Assembly: GCA_025642065.1 (NCBI GenBank)
Contig: JAODUP010000481.1
Location: 378,501 to 442,500, forward strand
DNA from: Paralvinella palmiformis
Lineage: Eukaryota; Annelida; Polychaeta; Terebellida; Alvinellidae
Direction of reading: 5' to 3'
DNA: 64,000 nt
The notes beneath the pieces were generated by a model, which was not told the origin of the DNA, searched no databases, and saw nothing but the letters and a program-made list of their open reading frames with translations. This document shows positions 1 to 11,760 of the stretch, piece by piece (positions within the stretch are counted from its first letter, which is position 1; every line of letters starts with the position of its first letter). The position numbers and the translations under genes are program-made.

Positions 1-53
1 GTATATACTTTTAACACAAAAGAAAGGGAACGTAGGTGCCCAGTACGTGGTAG

Positions 54-200
54 ATATGTTACAGTTAATCCATATAATCAGGTAATATGTATATTACCTG
101 AAATATTCAAGTAATACGTGTATTAGTAATTGAGATTTAGTACACATTACTTAAATTGTATATACATATTACCTGATTATACAGATTAACTGTAACATAT
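54..200. mobile_element. Foldback MITE with 41-nt terminal inverted repeats
   Basis: Positions 54-94 and 160-200 are reverse complements of each other, apart from two adjacent mismatches in the middle. Both arms contain TGTTACAGTTAATC and AGGTAATATGTATAT. The 65-nt centre is AT-rich with no coding capacity. A second, truncated copy lies at about 2885-2965, which shows this is a dispersed family. No target-site duplication was clear by eye. Confidence 0.82.
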
Positions 201-410
201 ATACGTTTGCTAAATACTAGAAACTGCTACATTGTAGGTTTTTGAATCAACTGTTTATCCATGAATCTGCCCCAAATACAGAGTTAGTGAGCGAGTAACT
301 CGTTCTGCATTGATTGTATCTCGGACATATGGCCAAGCAGTTCTTGATAGAACATATTACTTTATTATTAATTATTGGTTATTATTGTTGTTGTTATTAT
401 TATTGTACGG
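201..410. other. Short intergenic stretch, nothing recognised
   Basis: AT-rich DNA with a (TTA)n/(TTG)n tract just before the SINE at 411. Confidence 0.5.
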
Positions 411-608
411 GGCGCCCCGGTGGTCTAACTGGCAACGCGTTGGATCGCATATCGCTACCACCCGAGTTCGAATCTCGGCGTGGACATATCTGAAGGGTGT
501 TTCATCTTTGATTCCGCTTCATCAACCTTTGCAGATCGCTCGGCCCATTTAGCCTACCATGTGCACAAAGTGACCGTAAAACATCAATCATCATCATCAT
601 CATCACCA
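411..608 (+). mobile_element. tRNA-headed SINE, family A, near full length
   Basis: The head has pol III A-box-like TGGTCTAACTGG and B-box-like GAGTTCGAATCTC. The body runs through TTTCATCTTTGATTCCGCTT and CTCGGCCCATTTAGCCTA to ACCGTAAAACATC and a (CAT)n tail. This copy serves as the reference for the other family A copies listed here (2308, 2998, 3430, 17409, 20828, 25900, 39742, 45293, 46380, 54740). Confidence 0.85.
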
Positions 609-2307
609 TCCCACAGCATTCTCACTTAAGGCCGAGTGGCAACAGCAGAGAAAATGACTAAGATCAGCATGGATTTGAACCGAAGACTTCCCGGTGGCTA
701 TCCCGTCATTTTTCTACCGAAGATACACGACCAAAACCAGTTACAACGGAAACTAATTATGTTTGTTTATCTGATGGAAGTCGATCAATCAGGGTAAGTC
801 GCCTAATGGACCGATGATTAATACTGGTAGTTAAACTTAGGGCAGAGTCTCGCCATTTTTCAGCTCTAGCCAGATCTAGCCATGTTTATATAATGTACTT
901 CGTGACCCAGCGACAACTGCCTAATGAATCGTACAGATGCTTAACCCGGGGACGCAGGTGGCGACTGGAAGCGACGTAGGCTGTTCGGTGAGAAAGGGTA
1001 CGAGCGGCAGGGTGTGACGCAATGAATGATACCTTTGTGGAGTTGGTTAGTTCTGCATTTCTCGGTGACATTTATGAACCGGCGATGCATCAAATGTTAG
1101 CTCACACAACACGCCTACGTCTGGTTAGAACATTCGCCAGCAGTTATCTGTTTTTGTATGCCATAGCACGCACTCGCGTATGTATGTGTGGGCGCGCGGA
1201 CATGAGAATACACTGCACGTAAAACAAATGCGTATTCGACTTAATACACTACCCTATATCTTCAGCCTACATTACAATATATTATGAGTATCTATTAGCC
1301 TCATTCATCCACGGACAATTTATTCACTCAATACACGTATGGAAGGATCCCCCCTCATGTCATATATCTATTAATCTATCTTTAGCTAGCCAGCTTTCCC
1401 CCTTTCTATCTATCTATCTATCTAACTAGTTAGCTATTTACAGTTAAGTGATCTTTGGTTCCCATACGTCACCATTCATCATCGATGACGTCACCATGCC
1501 GCATCGCTCGGCCATCCGTTAGAACCATCCGTCCGGCAAAATCAGTATTCCACATCCGCTAGTGACCATCCTCAATGTCAGCTCGTCAGGATAAAAGAAC
1601 ACTGATTAATTCCGCTCACATTAATTTATCAGCAACCAGAAAGGCGTTACAAATTATATCGATCGCTAGGTGGCCCAGGTTACAATTATAATTTGTCCAG
1701 CCGTTAATGAGAAGCGTCGACCGGAAGTGGGACATAGCGCGCTGCAGACGATCGGTTCCTCTCGTCCGATTGGCCGTTCCGTCGAAGTCTTCACAACCAA
1801 TTAGATCTCAATCTGTATTTGCTGCGGAGCAGAACGGCCCAGTCGAACGACGTCCGCTTGCCTTCGTCACAAGTGTCGTCGCGCGTTTTATAATGGATGG
1901 CATTTAATATGATGAATCTATTTCGATCAGTGTTCGGGCCTGTTAATGCCGTTCTCTCGACGCCAATGAAGTGAAATTGTTGGAATGAAATTTCTGTTCT
2001 AACCCGAAAGAAGGAAGCACATTTTCCAAACATGGCGCCACAGTTCAAGGACAATCGTGAACGATTGTCAGTTCTATGCTATATAGTAAGGCGTATCTAA
2101 TTTGGGAACATAGTTTAGAACAACATGTATCTGGCGTTTATGGAGCTAAGAAATATCCAAGAGATCAAGTATTCTCTCATATCCAATGAATGTCACGGGA
2201 GAAGGTTATCCATGCATTCACAGCGTCAATACTAAAATATCAACGAGAATTCACTATGGAATAATTTTCTGCAGATAATAGCGCCATATATATATATATC
2301 TGTGTGT
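609..2307. other. Intergenic DNA, partly GC-richer, possible regulatory block at 1.48-2.06 kb
   Basis: No coding exon found. A CRE-type TGACGTCA lies at 1486-1493, and CCAAT-box-like CGATTGGCCG and CCAATTAG occur at 1769-1804. A short (TATC)n lies at 1407-1424. Open frames overlap each other on both strands and lack motifs. Confidence 0.3.
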
Positions 2308-2395
2308 GTAGGACGCCTTCGTGTTTAACGGTAGCGTGTTGTATCACAGATCAACCATCCGTATTCGAATCCCGCCGTGGGCATTTCTATTTCAC
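2308..2395 (+). mobile_element. SINE family A, head only
   Basis: GACGCCTTCGTGTTTAACGG and TATTCGAATCCCGCCGTGGG match the tRNA-like head; the body is cut off after TTTCACCTTTGCAGG. Confidence 0.65.
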
Positions 2396-2884
2396 CTTTG
2401 CAGGTCCATCTAGTTTATCGGGTTTATTTTTAGCAGCATCTTTCATAATGATTTTTTCATCAATAATGAATACTTATTTTATTCCCACTTACACTGGCTT
2501 CGTATTACACGTACACATACCATTTAAGACCATCATGGGATTAAAAGATATTCGTGATAATCTGCCTATGCCATACTCTACAATTAGAACTAGTCGTAAA
2601 CACGATTTTAAGCTATAAAGAGACATCAAACAACGATATTTATTTGCCGACAGAATAGTGGAAAACAGGAATCGGATCTCGAAAGAAACAACCCGTTTCA
2701 GCAGTTAATATCTTTGAAAACGAACAGGCAAATATGGTGCTTGATATAAGAATTTATTTAATAATCACAGAAAAAAACAAGTCATGTTTATATATAATGG
2801 CTTATTTCACGGGGAAAATAGAATGTATTAAACTATTTCGGCATGAATTTGCTGATATCTATAATTAAGCAAAGGAAGCTTAAC

Positions 2885-2965
2885 TATGTTACAGTTAATC
2901 TGTATAATGAGGCAATAGGTTCGGGTATTGCTAAATGAGATTTGATAGACATTACCCTAGCATAT
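2885..2965. mobile_element. Second, truncated copy of the 54-200 MITE
   Basis: Shares ATGTTACAGTTAATCTGTAT and the internal TGAGATTT...GACATTAC segment with the element at 54-200, but its far arm is replaced by an (AT)n tract at about 2961-2976. Confidence 0.7.
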
Positions 2966-2997
2966 ATATATATATTATGTGTGTATGTATGTGCGTG

Positions 2998-3182
2998 ATG
3001 TTGTTGTTTTACGGCCACTTTCATGCACAAGGTAGGTTAAATGGGCCGAGTTACCTCCAAAGTTAATGGAGCGAAGTGAAAGATGAAACACCCTTCTGAC
3101 ATAGCCAGGCCGGAGTTTGAACCCAGTTGCTATAGATCTGTGACCAACCGCACTATCAGTTAGGCCATGTAGGCACCCCATA
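2998..3182 (-). mobile_element. SINE family A, near full length
   Basis: The reverse complement of the family A body: TTTTACGGCCACTTTCATGC, GGTTAAATGGGCCGAG and GATGAAACACCCTTC, ending in the tRNA-like head with a decayed B box (GAGTTTGAACCCAG). Confidence 0.8.
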
Positions 3183-3429
3183 TGTAAAAGGTTATATTGA
3201 GCGCGCACGCGTTCGCGCATATACACAGATGCACCTCCGTGATAGTTCAAATGGTCGGAACAAGTATTTTGTACTAAAGATTTTCTTCATTTAGCTTTAT
3301 TTTATTCATATAATTGACAAGAAACTTACAAAACTTTGACGCAACAAAATTTAACTTTTTTTGTAACCTCATTATTCGGGTAACGAACATACGACAACTC
3401 GACCTTTAAGGTAGGAATAGGAAATATTC

Positions 3430-3476
3430 TTGTTTTACGGCTACTTCAAAATAGGAGTCTGATTAAATTGGCCAAA
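3430..3476 (-). mobile_element. SINE family A, tail fragment
   Basis: TTGTTTTACGGCTACTTC followed by GATTAAATTGGCCAA matches only the 3' end of family A in reverse orientation, next to an (AT)n array at 3480-3502. Confidence 0.5.
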
Positions 3477-3559
3477 CAATATATATATATATATATATAT
3501 ATGTGTGCATGTGCGCGTGGGGTGTTTGCGTATCTATTTGTTTTTAAATTTCAGCTACT

Positions 3560-3920
3560 CGGTTATGACTACATTTACGGTTGCCTAAACAGCGTGGGCC
3601 CCCGTACCCATAATCCGTTCTGTTCGGGAGGCCGGAGGTTCCCGGCCGCGACATTATAGTAGGAGGAGGTTTTAGTCCAACCAGGCAACTGGTAAGGTTT
3701 TTTCTCCTCCGAAATTGACTTCTATACTAAACTGAGGTTCCACCATACTAAACATTGCATAGTACGCCAATCGTCACAACAACAGAAGCCAACACCAGGT
3801 GGCTGTGCCCAATAGGCGACAGCCAGGGGTTTCTACCCCAAACTTCAACAAGACAAGCCTAAACAGCGATCTGATCGCCAGGGCAACTGATTAAAACAAA
3901 TAAATAACCGAAGGAGTTTA
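3560..3920. repeat. GC-richer possible repeat element, unclassified
   Basis: Contains GGAGGCCGGAGGTTCCCGGC and short direct repeats CTAAACAGCG (3586 and 3861 regions) and AGGAGGAGG. No coding signal. Might be a non-autonomous element; only one copy was seen. Confidence 0.2.
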
Positions 3921-4304
3921 AAATATTCACAGCGCATCCATTCTCCTGTCTGTTGAAAATATCGCGGACTTCATCCGGCCACCAAAAGCAATTTTGCAAC
4001 TTAATATGTTCACGTTTTTCAAATGAGAAACAGCCATTTTCTCTCCCATCAGCAGCAGGTGACAGCGAGTTGACAAGTAAATATTACCGCTCTGATGTAT
4101 TGTAGTCACGTGGCAAACCCATAAAATAAACTTGTTATTGTCTTGTGGCCGTTGATGAACACATATCGTAAATAACGACTCTTAAATCATTTAATGAGTT
4201 ATAGTGATAGCCGAGATATATTACATGGTACATGTCTGAATAATGACTTAATTTACCTGCTGTTTATGCTATATATGGCAAGAGCACATAGGAAGGTTAA
4301 ATTG

Positions 4305-4306
<2 letters not shown>

Positions 4307-4337
<31 letters not shown>
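4307..4337. repeat. (AT)n array
   Basis: Pure AT followed by ACAT-rich DNA to 4435. Another short array lies at 3480-3502. Confidence 0.93.
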
Positions 4338-4343
<6 letters not shown>

Positions 4344-4499
4344 CACACATACATATACATTCATAAATATACATACATATATATTCATAAATACAGACAC
4401 ACATGCACGCACGTACATACACAAATAACAAACATATAACTATATATAATATAATAAATTACAAATGTAGCAATTGAATATAACCCATTGACTAGGTAC

Positions 4500-4945
4500 A
4501 TAGTTATGTAAATAACAGTGGCGTCATGAGTGACGTCATGAGAACTGCTTATTAAGAACCTGGATATGACGACAATTATTCACCATAACAGAATGACGTC
4601 AGTTTATTAGAAATCTGGACATATTTAAATCTGTTTATCAAGAATGTTATCATCTTGACTAGTCAGGATATATAGCTGGACATAATTAAAGCAATGGAAA
4701 AAAAACTAATACAATGACGTCTAATCACGTAATAATAATAATATCAACGGTTTATCATAATTTTGACACAGTCATAGCTACCTATAGTAAATCGCGTCCA
4801 AAAGGGAGTTGTTTATCACGAGTGTTGAGTAAATAATAACTTCATATTACAAACCATGACCAGGTGTTTATCATGAACTCGAGTACCACATAACAATGTA
4901 TTGACTACATCAGCGAATTTGTGTCAAAATACAATCGGTGCATTA
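4500..4945. repeat. Degenerate dispersed repeat built on a GTTTATCA core, with CRE octamers
   Basis: The core TGTTTATCA followed by a short variable stretch recurs at about 4634, 4749, 4810 and 4866. TGACGTCA occurs at 4531-4538 and 4594-4601, with a TGACGTCT variant near 4713. Confidence 0.4.
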
Positions 4946-5311
4946 TTAACCATTTATTATTATTATTATCATTATTATGTATGGTCAGAAATGCGATTCT
5001 CTATGGTTACACGTATTTGTAGGTATCACGTGGCCATCTCAATACGTTGACTTCAGCTGTAGATTACTTAACGTCAAATTGTCAATCGATTAACGTGAGT
5101 CATGGCACGTTTACCAAAACTTATATATCTTTGTCACTTTGCTGCTAGATGTGAAAGTAAAAATAGTCTCTCTCTCTCGCTCTCTCTCTGTGTGTATCTG
5201 TCTGTCTCTCTCTGTGTGTATGTGTGGAAGCAGCTAACAACTATTCTGCCAAGAGTTCGCTGCTAGATGTAATGGGATAATAAACAGCACACCTCTAATA
5301 GATCTGTCTAA

Positions 5312-5478
5312 TGGCTCCGTGGTATGGCCAGGGCTACTTGCTGCAGGTTACGGATTCAAATCCGGTTCCTGACTGTGTTTGTGAGGTATGATTCCCTAGA
5401 ATATCGTTCTTTGGCCTTTATTTATCCCAGGCGTGACCAGCGACGAGTGTATACAACTCAGATCTGTTTAATCACCGT
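5312..5478 (+). mobile_element. SINE family C (tRNA-headed)
   Basis: The head ends ACGGATTCAAATCCGGTTCC (B-box-like). The tail GACCAGCGACGAGTGTATAC is shared with the copy at 16772, which has GACCAGCGCCGATGTTG and then ACAACTCAAC. Confidence 0.6.
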
Positions 5479-5489
5479 CTAAATGCTGT

Positions 5490-5960
5490 GTCTAATTACT
5501 TGGTCTAATGGATCCATAAAATATTCCCACCTAATGGCCATATTATCTTAAAAACTAATGTACCCATAAAATGATCCTGTTTAATGACTGTCTAATGGCC
5601 CCATGAAATGATCCTGTCTAGCGACTTTATCTAATGGCCCCATAAAATGACTGTCTAATGACTATCTAATGGCCCCATAAAATGATCCCGTCTAATGACT
5701 TTATCTAATAGCCCCATAACATGATCCTGTCTATTGACTTTATCTAATGGCCCCATAAAATGATCCTGTCCATTGGCTATCTAATGGACCCATAAAATGT
5801 TCCTGTCTAATGACCACATAAAATGATCCAGTCTACCTAATCTTATCACACATCTGTAAAATTAACCCGTCTAATTACTCTTATCTAATAGCCGCGTACA
5901 GTGGAGAGGACTAATTTCTCTGTATAATGACTCCGTCTTATGCCCCGTCTAACGACTCAT
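5490..5960. repeat. Degenerate minisatellite, about 38-nt unit
   Basis: Units combine CTAATGGCCCCATAAAATGA, TCCTGTCTAATGACT and TTATCTAATG. Near-identical copies run from about 5590 to 5780 and decay at both ends. Confidence 0.75.
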
Positions 5961-7985
5961 TCTAGCAATTCTGCAGATTATCAAGAGAAGATGAAATTGG
6001 AAGTGAACTAGATATCGAGATAATGCTGTTGCCGTATTTTTGGTTGTTTACGCTGTTTTCTAATGTTTGTATTGGTATTTTTTTTTTGGGTTTTTGTTTT
6101 TTGGCTGTTGTGATGTTGTTGGTTTCAGAGATGCAGACAAAAATAAATACCAGGTGAGTTCTGTCTAGGTTTGAAGTGTGAGTGAGAGGCGATAAATTAT
6201 GGCTTTGGTGCTTTATCACATAACTAAATCCATTGTTGTGTTTTAGCAGTGTAGGATAAAGCACTGGCACATATGATCACGAATAAAGTATATAACTTTT
6301 GGACAATTCATCAAGGAGTGAATATATTAAAGTGAATTTACATGCCGAGACGTGTAATAGCTGAATACATCAAGCACGGATGCACGCGCGGACAAGTGAA
6401 TTTGAAGAGTGAAATTTCCGGAGCGACCTTCACAGGAAATGAGGCGAAGTTTAAGATCGAACAGCTTTCAGAGAGAGCCCGCCCAGAATTCGAACCCATA
6501 TCCTAGAAGTCGGGGACCAAACACGCTAACAATATAGTGAATAGATCTCTATGTATGTAAAAAAAATTATTTCTGCGGTTATTTTTCACTTGGTATTACA
6601 AACAGTTTGTTATGAAACCACCCATGTGTATAGAACATACGGTGATAATACATACCTACACGGTTTCGGGCCCATCTTGCAATGTTAATGAAAGCCAAGC
6701 ATCCCATTGTTCATTGTGGCGAAGAACGTTAAGCATATTCATTACAAATCAATATATACTCACATTTGCCTAAGTGTAATGTTTTGCTGCAAAATGTACA
6801 CATGTAGTAATAGAAGACAAAGTTTCTAGCTACAAAAATATATATATATATATTTATAAAATCCACGTTATAACGTTCTAGCCCCAATTGTTTCTACACT
6901 GAACAATATGTATAACAATTGTCCTTTATATAAAACACTTACTTCTAGAGTTCTTTATGTTGATGTTGTCAGTCCCTAACTATGAACACATATAAATAGT
7001 CAATTAAAAATGTTTAGTCATTGTCGTTTATTGTTGGATTAACCCTCGTCAGAGGCTACATTTAATCTAGATACGATATATATATATATATTATGAAAGA
7101 GAGAGAGAGCTCTTTTGTCAGAATTCTTTGAAAACACAGACAAACAAACACACGTACACTTTTATTTATATCGACACACAACACACGCATGCACCTAGAC
7201 ACGACCGAGTTCATTCATCTCAAATTAAAGATGTAAATTAGATTAATTACTTCCCTTTTAGTATTAATAGAGATCATGTTACCCTACCGTAACATCATAT
7301 TGATAATATAACCTTATTATTAGACCTTCAAAACATATTTTGTGACGGCTAGTTATTATGAACATTATAACTGATCATTAATATAGATAGCATAGGTGAC
7401 ATCAATTGTGTACATTGTAGTTAATACACGAAGGATGCACTTTTTTGTTGGTACAAGTGAAAAAGGTCATATACAATCATATTAGGTTTTCAATATACAG
7501 TGAACATATTTGTAGTAATACAGACAGTATCTAAAATTTCCATTGCTATTAATAGTTATCAGGTAAGTAGTATACAAAATATGCCCACTTTGTAATACAA
7601 GTGTGATATGTCGAAATCAGCAGTCATTGCCACAATAGATATGCTTATCCACTTACACATAATACATGCCCATCTAAGCATCCCATTGCCTACACAGCCC
7701 CCACCCCCCTCTGTACGTGTATATGTACGCGCGTGTGTGACATGTATGCATGCTTCTGTGTAGAAAAAACGTAATGTATTTACATATACGTATATATATA
7801 GATATATTATGACTTATCGCCTCTTTAGGCCAAATGCTATAAAACAACAATTAATGCATGACGTGGAAGAATATAATCAAGATGTATAGAAGACAAAACA
7901 CTCTTTGCAGTCAAATAGGGTATCAATAGTGTGGGTGGAAATTTAGCTTATTGTAAATTATATAACCGAATAGCTTATTTATTTG
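5961..7985. other. AT-rich intergenic DNA
   Basis: Holds a short T/TG-rich stretch (6077-6110), (AT)n tracts at 6838-6853 and 7075-7090, and (GA)n at 7098-7109. No coding signal. Confidence 0.4.
6438..6540 (-). mobile_element. tRNA-like SINE head, reverse
   Basis: CCCAGAATTCGAACCCATATC and GGGGACCAAACACGCTAAC read as a decayed tRNA-like head on the minus strand. A similar, weaker remnant (GGATTTGAACCGAAGAC) lies at about 670-695. Confidence 0.4.
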
Positions 7986-7989
7986 ACGG

Positions 7990-8165
7990 TGTTGCTGTGG
8001 AGTCAAGTCACTTAGCACCATCGCTGGTCAAACCTGGAGCATATGATCGAGTAGCAACTCCTTAGGGAAACATATCCCACAAATACAGCTATGAACCGGA
8101 TTCGAACAGACAACTTGAAGGTTTGCAGCACAATGCTCTAATCATTACGCTATTTGTGTGCTCTT
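7990..8165 (-). mobile_element. tRNA-headed SINE-like repeat, reverse
   Basis: The 3' side has GAACCGGATTCGAACAGAC (reverse B box) and AATGCTCTAATCATTACGC (reverse A-box side). The body differs from families A to C. Confidence 0.4.
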
Positions 8166-8569
8166 TATTTATTGGAAGTGTATGCGTGGATAAATTATGT
8201 AAGTATAAATGATGCGAGTATAAATGGTGTATGTGGATGAGGGCGCGCGCGCGTGTTTATGTGTAACAGACAGTGGTACCTAAATATATATACACCTACA
8301 AACTCATACCCTCATAACTGATACAGCTACAAGTCTATTCGGCCATACATGTAAACAAATAAATGATCATTACGTATGGATGACTCATCAGCTATCGGGT
8401 AAGGACAAAACTTCAACACCTCCAACATCTACTCAATTTTATTTTAGTCTCAAACATCTAAACTAATCGTACGTTTTATCAGAAGGTTCGGCTTCTATTC
8501 CAATATAGAGTCTACACACAGTGATCGCTAACTGAAGACTAAACTCGTTATATGCTTGACTGGTGTGCG

Positions 8570-11500
8570 TGTTTAAACAAGTACTGCGAAGGAGAAGGCA
8601 AAGTCACGATTACATCATTTGGACAGATGCGCACCTACGCACAGAAGTATCATATAACGGTTCACACACGCACGAACGCACATACACACACACACACAAT
8701 TATAAAAGAAGAGATCTTCTACAGTTATTGAATGATTAAATGTGTCATTACAATATTACTTTGTATTATATCTAATCAGAGGATTATCGTGAACAGCTCT
8801 TCGCTCTAATTAACCTCCAAAGGTCAAGGACGTCTTCTGTACCTCTGTATGGCAGTAACGTGTTCATCAATCTGCCATCGCACAGCTTGCCCCCCACCCC
8901 AGCCTCCAATTACTGCAGAAATGACACAAATTGATAATAACACATTTAGCACGCAATTAGACTGATATTTTACCAGAGTCTGTCACTCTGATCGTTCGCC
9001 CCCCGTCTACGGCTGTTTCCTCTGCCGCTAGAAGGAGCATACCAATATGGCGGTCTAATTCAGTACTCTCAGAGCATTTGAAAGTCAAATGTAATAGTTG
9101 TAACTATAATGTATTCTGACAACATTCTCGCATAGATCTGGACTTCGTTCTTATCGACGAGGCTTTTTTTACAAAACCCCACCCCCAAGAGCAGTCTTTT
9201 CAGATCACGTCATGTTATTAACAAAAATTGCCGCCAATTTTAATCAACTCGTGTGCAAATTTAAAGGAATTACGTCCTTTGTATGAAAACAGGTCGATTG
9301 CTTGCTAGAAAATATATTATAATTTGTCTTGAATATAACGCCGTATGTGATAAAACTACCACGATCATCATTTCAACTACTAACTCGGACTATTACTACT
9401 TGTAACTTTTACTATTACAACAATAAAAACAGCAAAAACAACAATCATACTGCTATCACCACCACCAAGAACTGAAAGCAACTACTAATACTACTACTGG
9501 CACAACTATTAACTTTATTCAAATGCATTTTAGTTAAAATTAGTTTATTATTATTATTATTTATTATTATTATTATTATTATAAGTGGTAGTAGTTGTAG
9601 TATAATAGTCGAGTGCTTTCACTCCCGCGATAAATCGAAATCAATCTGGCTGGCCATCAGCAGATGTCTGCCTGGTGTTTAAACGCAAACAACGTTCTTC
9701 TCAAAGCACACCAAGCAGACAGACGAAGTTTTCACTGCCAACGAAAATCCATCGTTCCTCAGACAACTGCTAATATTGCGTATCACAGTAATAATCACAG
9801 TCCCGGACTACAACAAAGGCACCAATCACCCATCTCTTCGCCGCACTCGACGCCGGTCGGGCTTTGTGTATATCGCATTATCGCCCACCCTAAGGACATC
9901 CGCCGGAAACAAAATGGCCGCCAATTACAAAAGAAAGATTTCCGCATCCGGTTGACGCCTCATTATCTGGCCGCTCAGATAGTGGCAATGAAGTAGTTTA
10001 GGTCGGCCTGCCGGCGATGGGGCCGAGGTTTCCACCGAGACTTGTCGACTAGAGGCAGTGTTTGTAAACGCGTCGAGCGTCGTTTATTGGGACTCGAGGC
10101 TGGCCGGATGTTCTGATGCGTTTTGTTAGGTCGCCAGATGTTCCAGCGACGATACAGGTGTGGCCACTCACCACTGGGTACGATTTATTTTCTTGGCCAA
10201 TTCTCTCATCGGTGGCAATAAGTGCCTCGGGTTGCTCGTTAGTGCATTAGTCTAGTCGGCTAAATCTTGGGACATGTCTCGGTTCGTCAGGTAAAGATAG
10301 ACAGGGTGACGTCGGAGGAAGATTGTGACGGCATCTGATTCACGTAATTACGTCATCATCCAATCACTCTACTTAGAACGCATGCTGAAGTAGTCAGAAC
10401 CTTTCGATTTCTTTGCGGATGATTTATAATTGTTAGAACGACTTCCATTAAGTAATTAAGCAAGTGACAATGTAGACTTTTTGACGCCCAATGTTTTGAC
10501 AATGTTGACTCTGTTTAATGGTACCAGCTTGATCTGGAATATGTTTGACGGAAGAAATATTTTCTTCAACTGTTTCGCCCTGCTTGTTAGGAAGTCCGAG
10601 CGGCTAACAATGGTTAGTGAAACCGAACCTTTTGACAACTGGCTGATCAACGAGCACACCAACAGATGAAGAACGACGCGCAATAGTAACGTAAATATGT
10701 GCATGGCTTAGAATACACTGAAGAATACGAGTTAATCTCATTAGAAACAAGGACTGTTATTATGCTGAGCATAGTGGCGAGGTCTTCTCAGCAGATAAAT
10801 ATAAACTGTAGAAGGAAAGCTCAGACTTTGCATTTGTAAATACACCAACAACAATAACAAAAATAAACAAACCTTCCTAAATGAAAACCCAACAAGTTCC
10901 AAAACGTACATAGCACGAAGCTAGATTTGGCTGTATTATTTATGTACCTGTATGAAACCTGGACTGATAGAAATATAGACACAGGGAGATTATCTCGGGA
11001 AGTACACGAGACAGGTACGTGCAAACAACTTCTTCGTGAATGTTCCAGGCTGATAACTACGCGTTATCTTCTATGTGCCAGCCTATCCCTTGGTATTAAG
11101 CTATCAGAACGACATTTACAATAAGCGTTTAGTTTTATTCGATTTTTAATAATAAAACTTTTAGTATTACAAATTCGCCTATCACACGATTACCGATTTA
11201 CGTCATAAACGCGCTTCTGCTCTGAAAATATGACGCACTTTTCGAATGAAAAGCGTCACCTGCGGATGATGTCCGTCACCCAGATATTGGCGACAAAAAT
11301 ATTACAATCTACTCTAGAGATGCTAAAATCGTCATGCTGGATATAGAATTATTCGATTTCCATCGGCTTTCGTCCGCTAAACGTCGCCAGATAACGACAG
11401 GGTGATGTATTTAGCGATTCTTCGAGAGGAAAAATCTGGCTCGGACATCGGCACGCAGCTAAATCGACTGGATGAAGTATTAATAGTACTCGCCCAGACT

Positions 11501-11760
11501 ACATCAAACGCGAGAACAAAGACGCTAACGATTGTGGTGTCGCCTTCGCGCCGTCGTCGTCATCTGATGGCGATGGCTTAGGGAACACCGTTCTCGTCTC
11601 GTCTGATGAAGTGGGCGGAAAATGTGTGCCTCTCGCAGGCGGCAAGTTCTCCTCTCTGGAGTGAGTACTTAACTCTGACTTAGGTGCGAAAAGTGCTCGA
11701 CGGCAGCTCGACAATATGTCTTTGTCACGGCGTAGGAGGTGCACTAAGAGTCTAAAATAA
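8570..11760. promoter_or_regulatory. Unique, GC-richer intergenic block, possible cis-regulatory DNA
   Basis: Mostly free of SINEs and long microsatellites, unlike its surroundings. A YY1-like AAAATGGCCGCC lies at 9911-9922, and paired CGTCA-type sites lie at 10300-10360. An open frame at 9664-9996 (110 codons, rich in His, Ser and Gln) has no recognised domain and may be chance. The regulatory role is inference from texture only. Confidence 0.25.

Noticed and set aside
411..480. tRNA gene at the head of the SINE
   Set aside because: The A and B boxes are present, but the same head recurs many times with a common non-tRNA body and a (CAT)n tail, and the arms do not form a clean cloverleaf.
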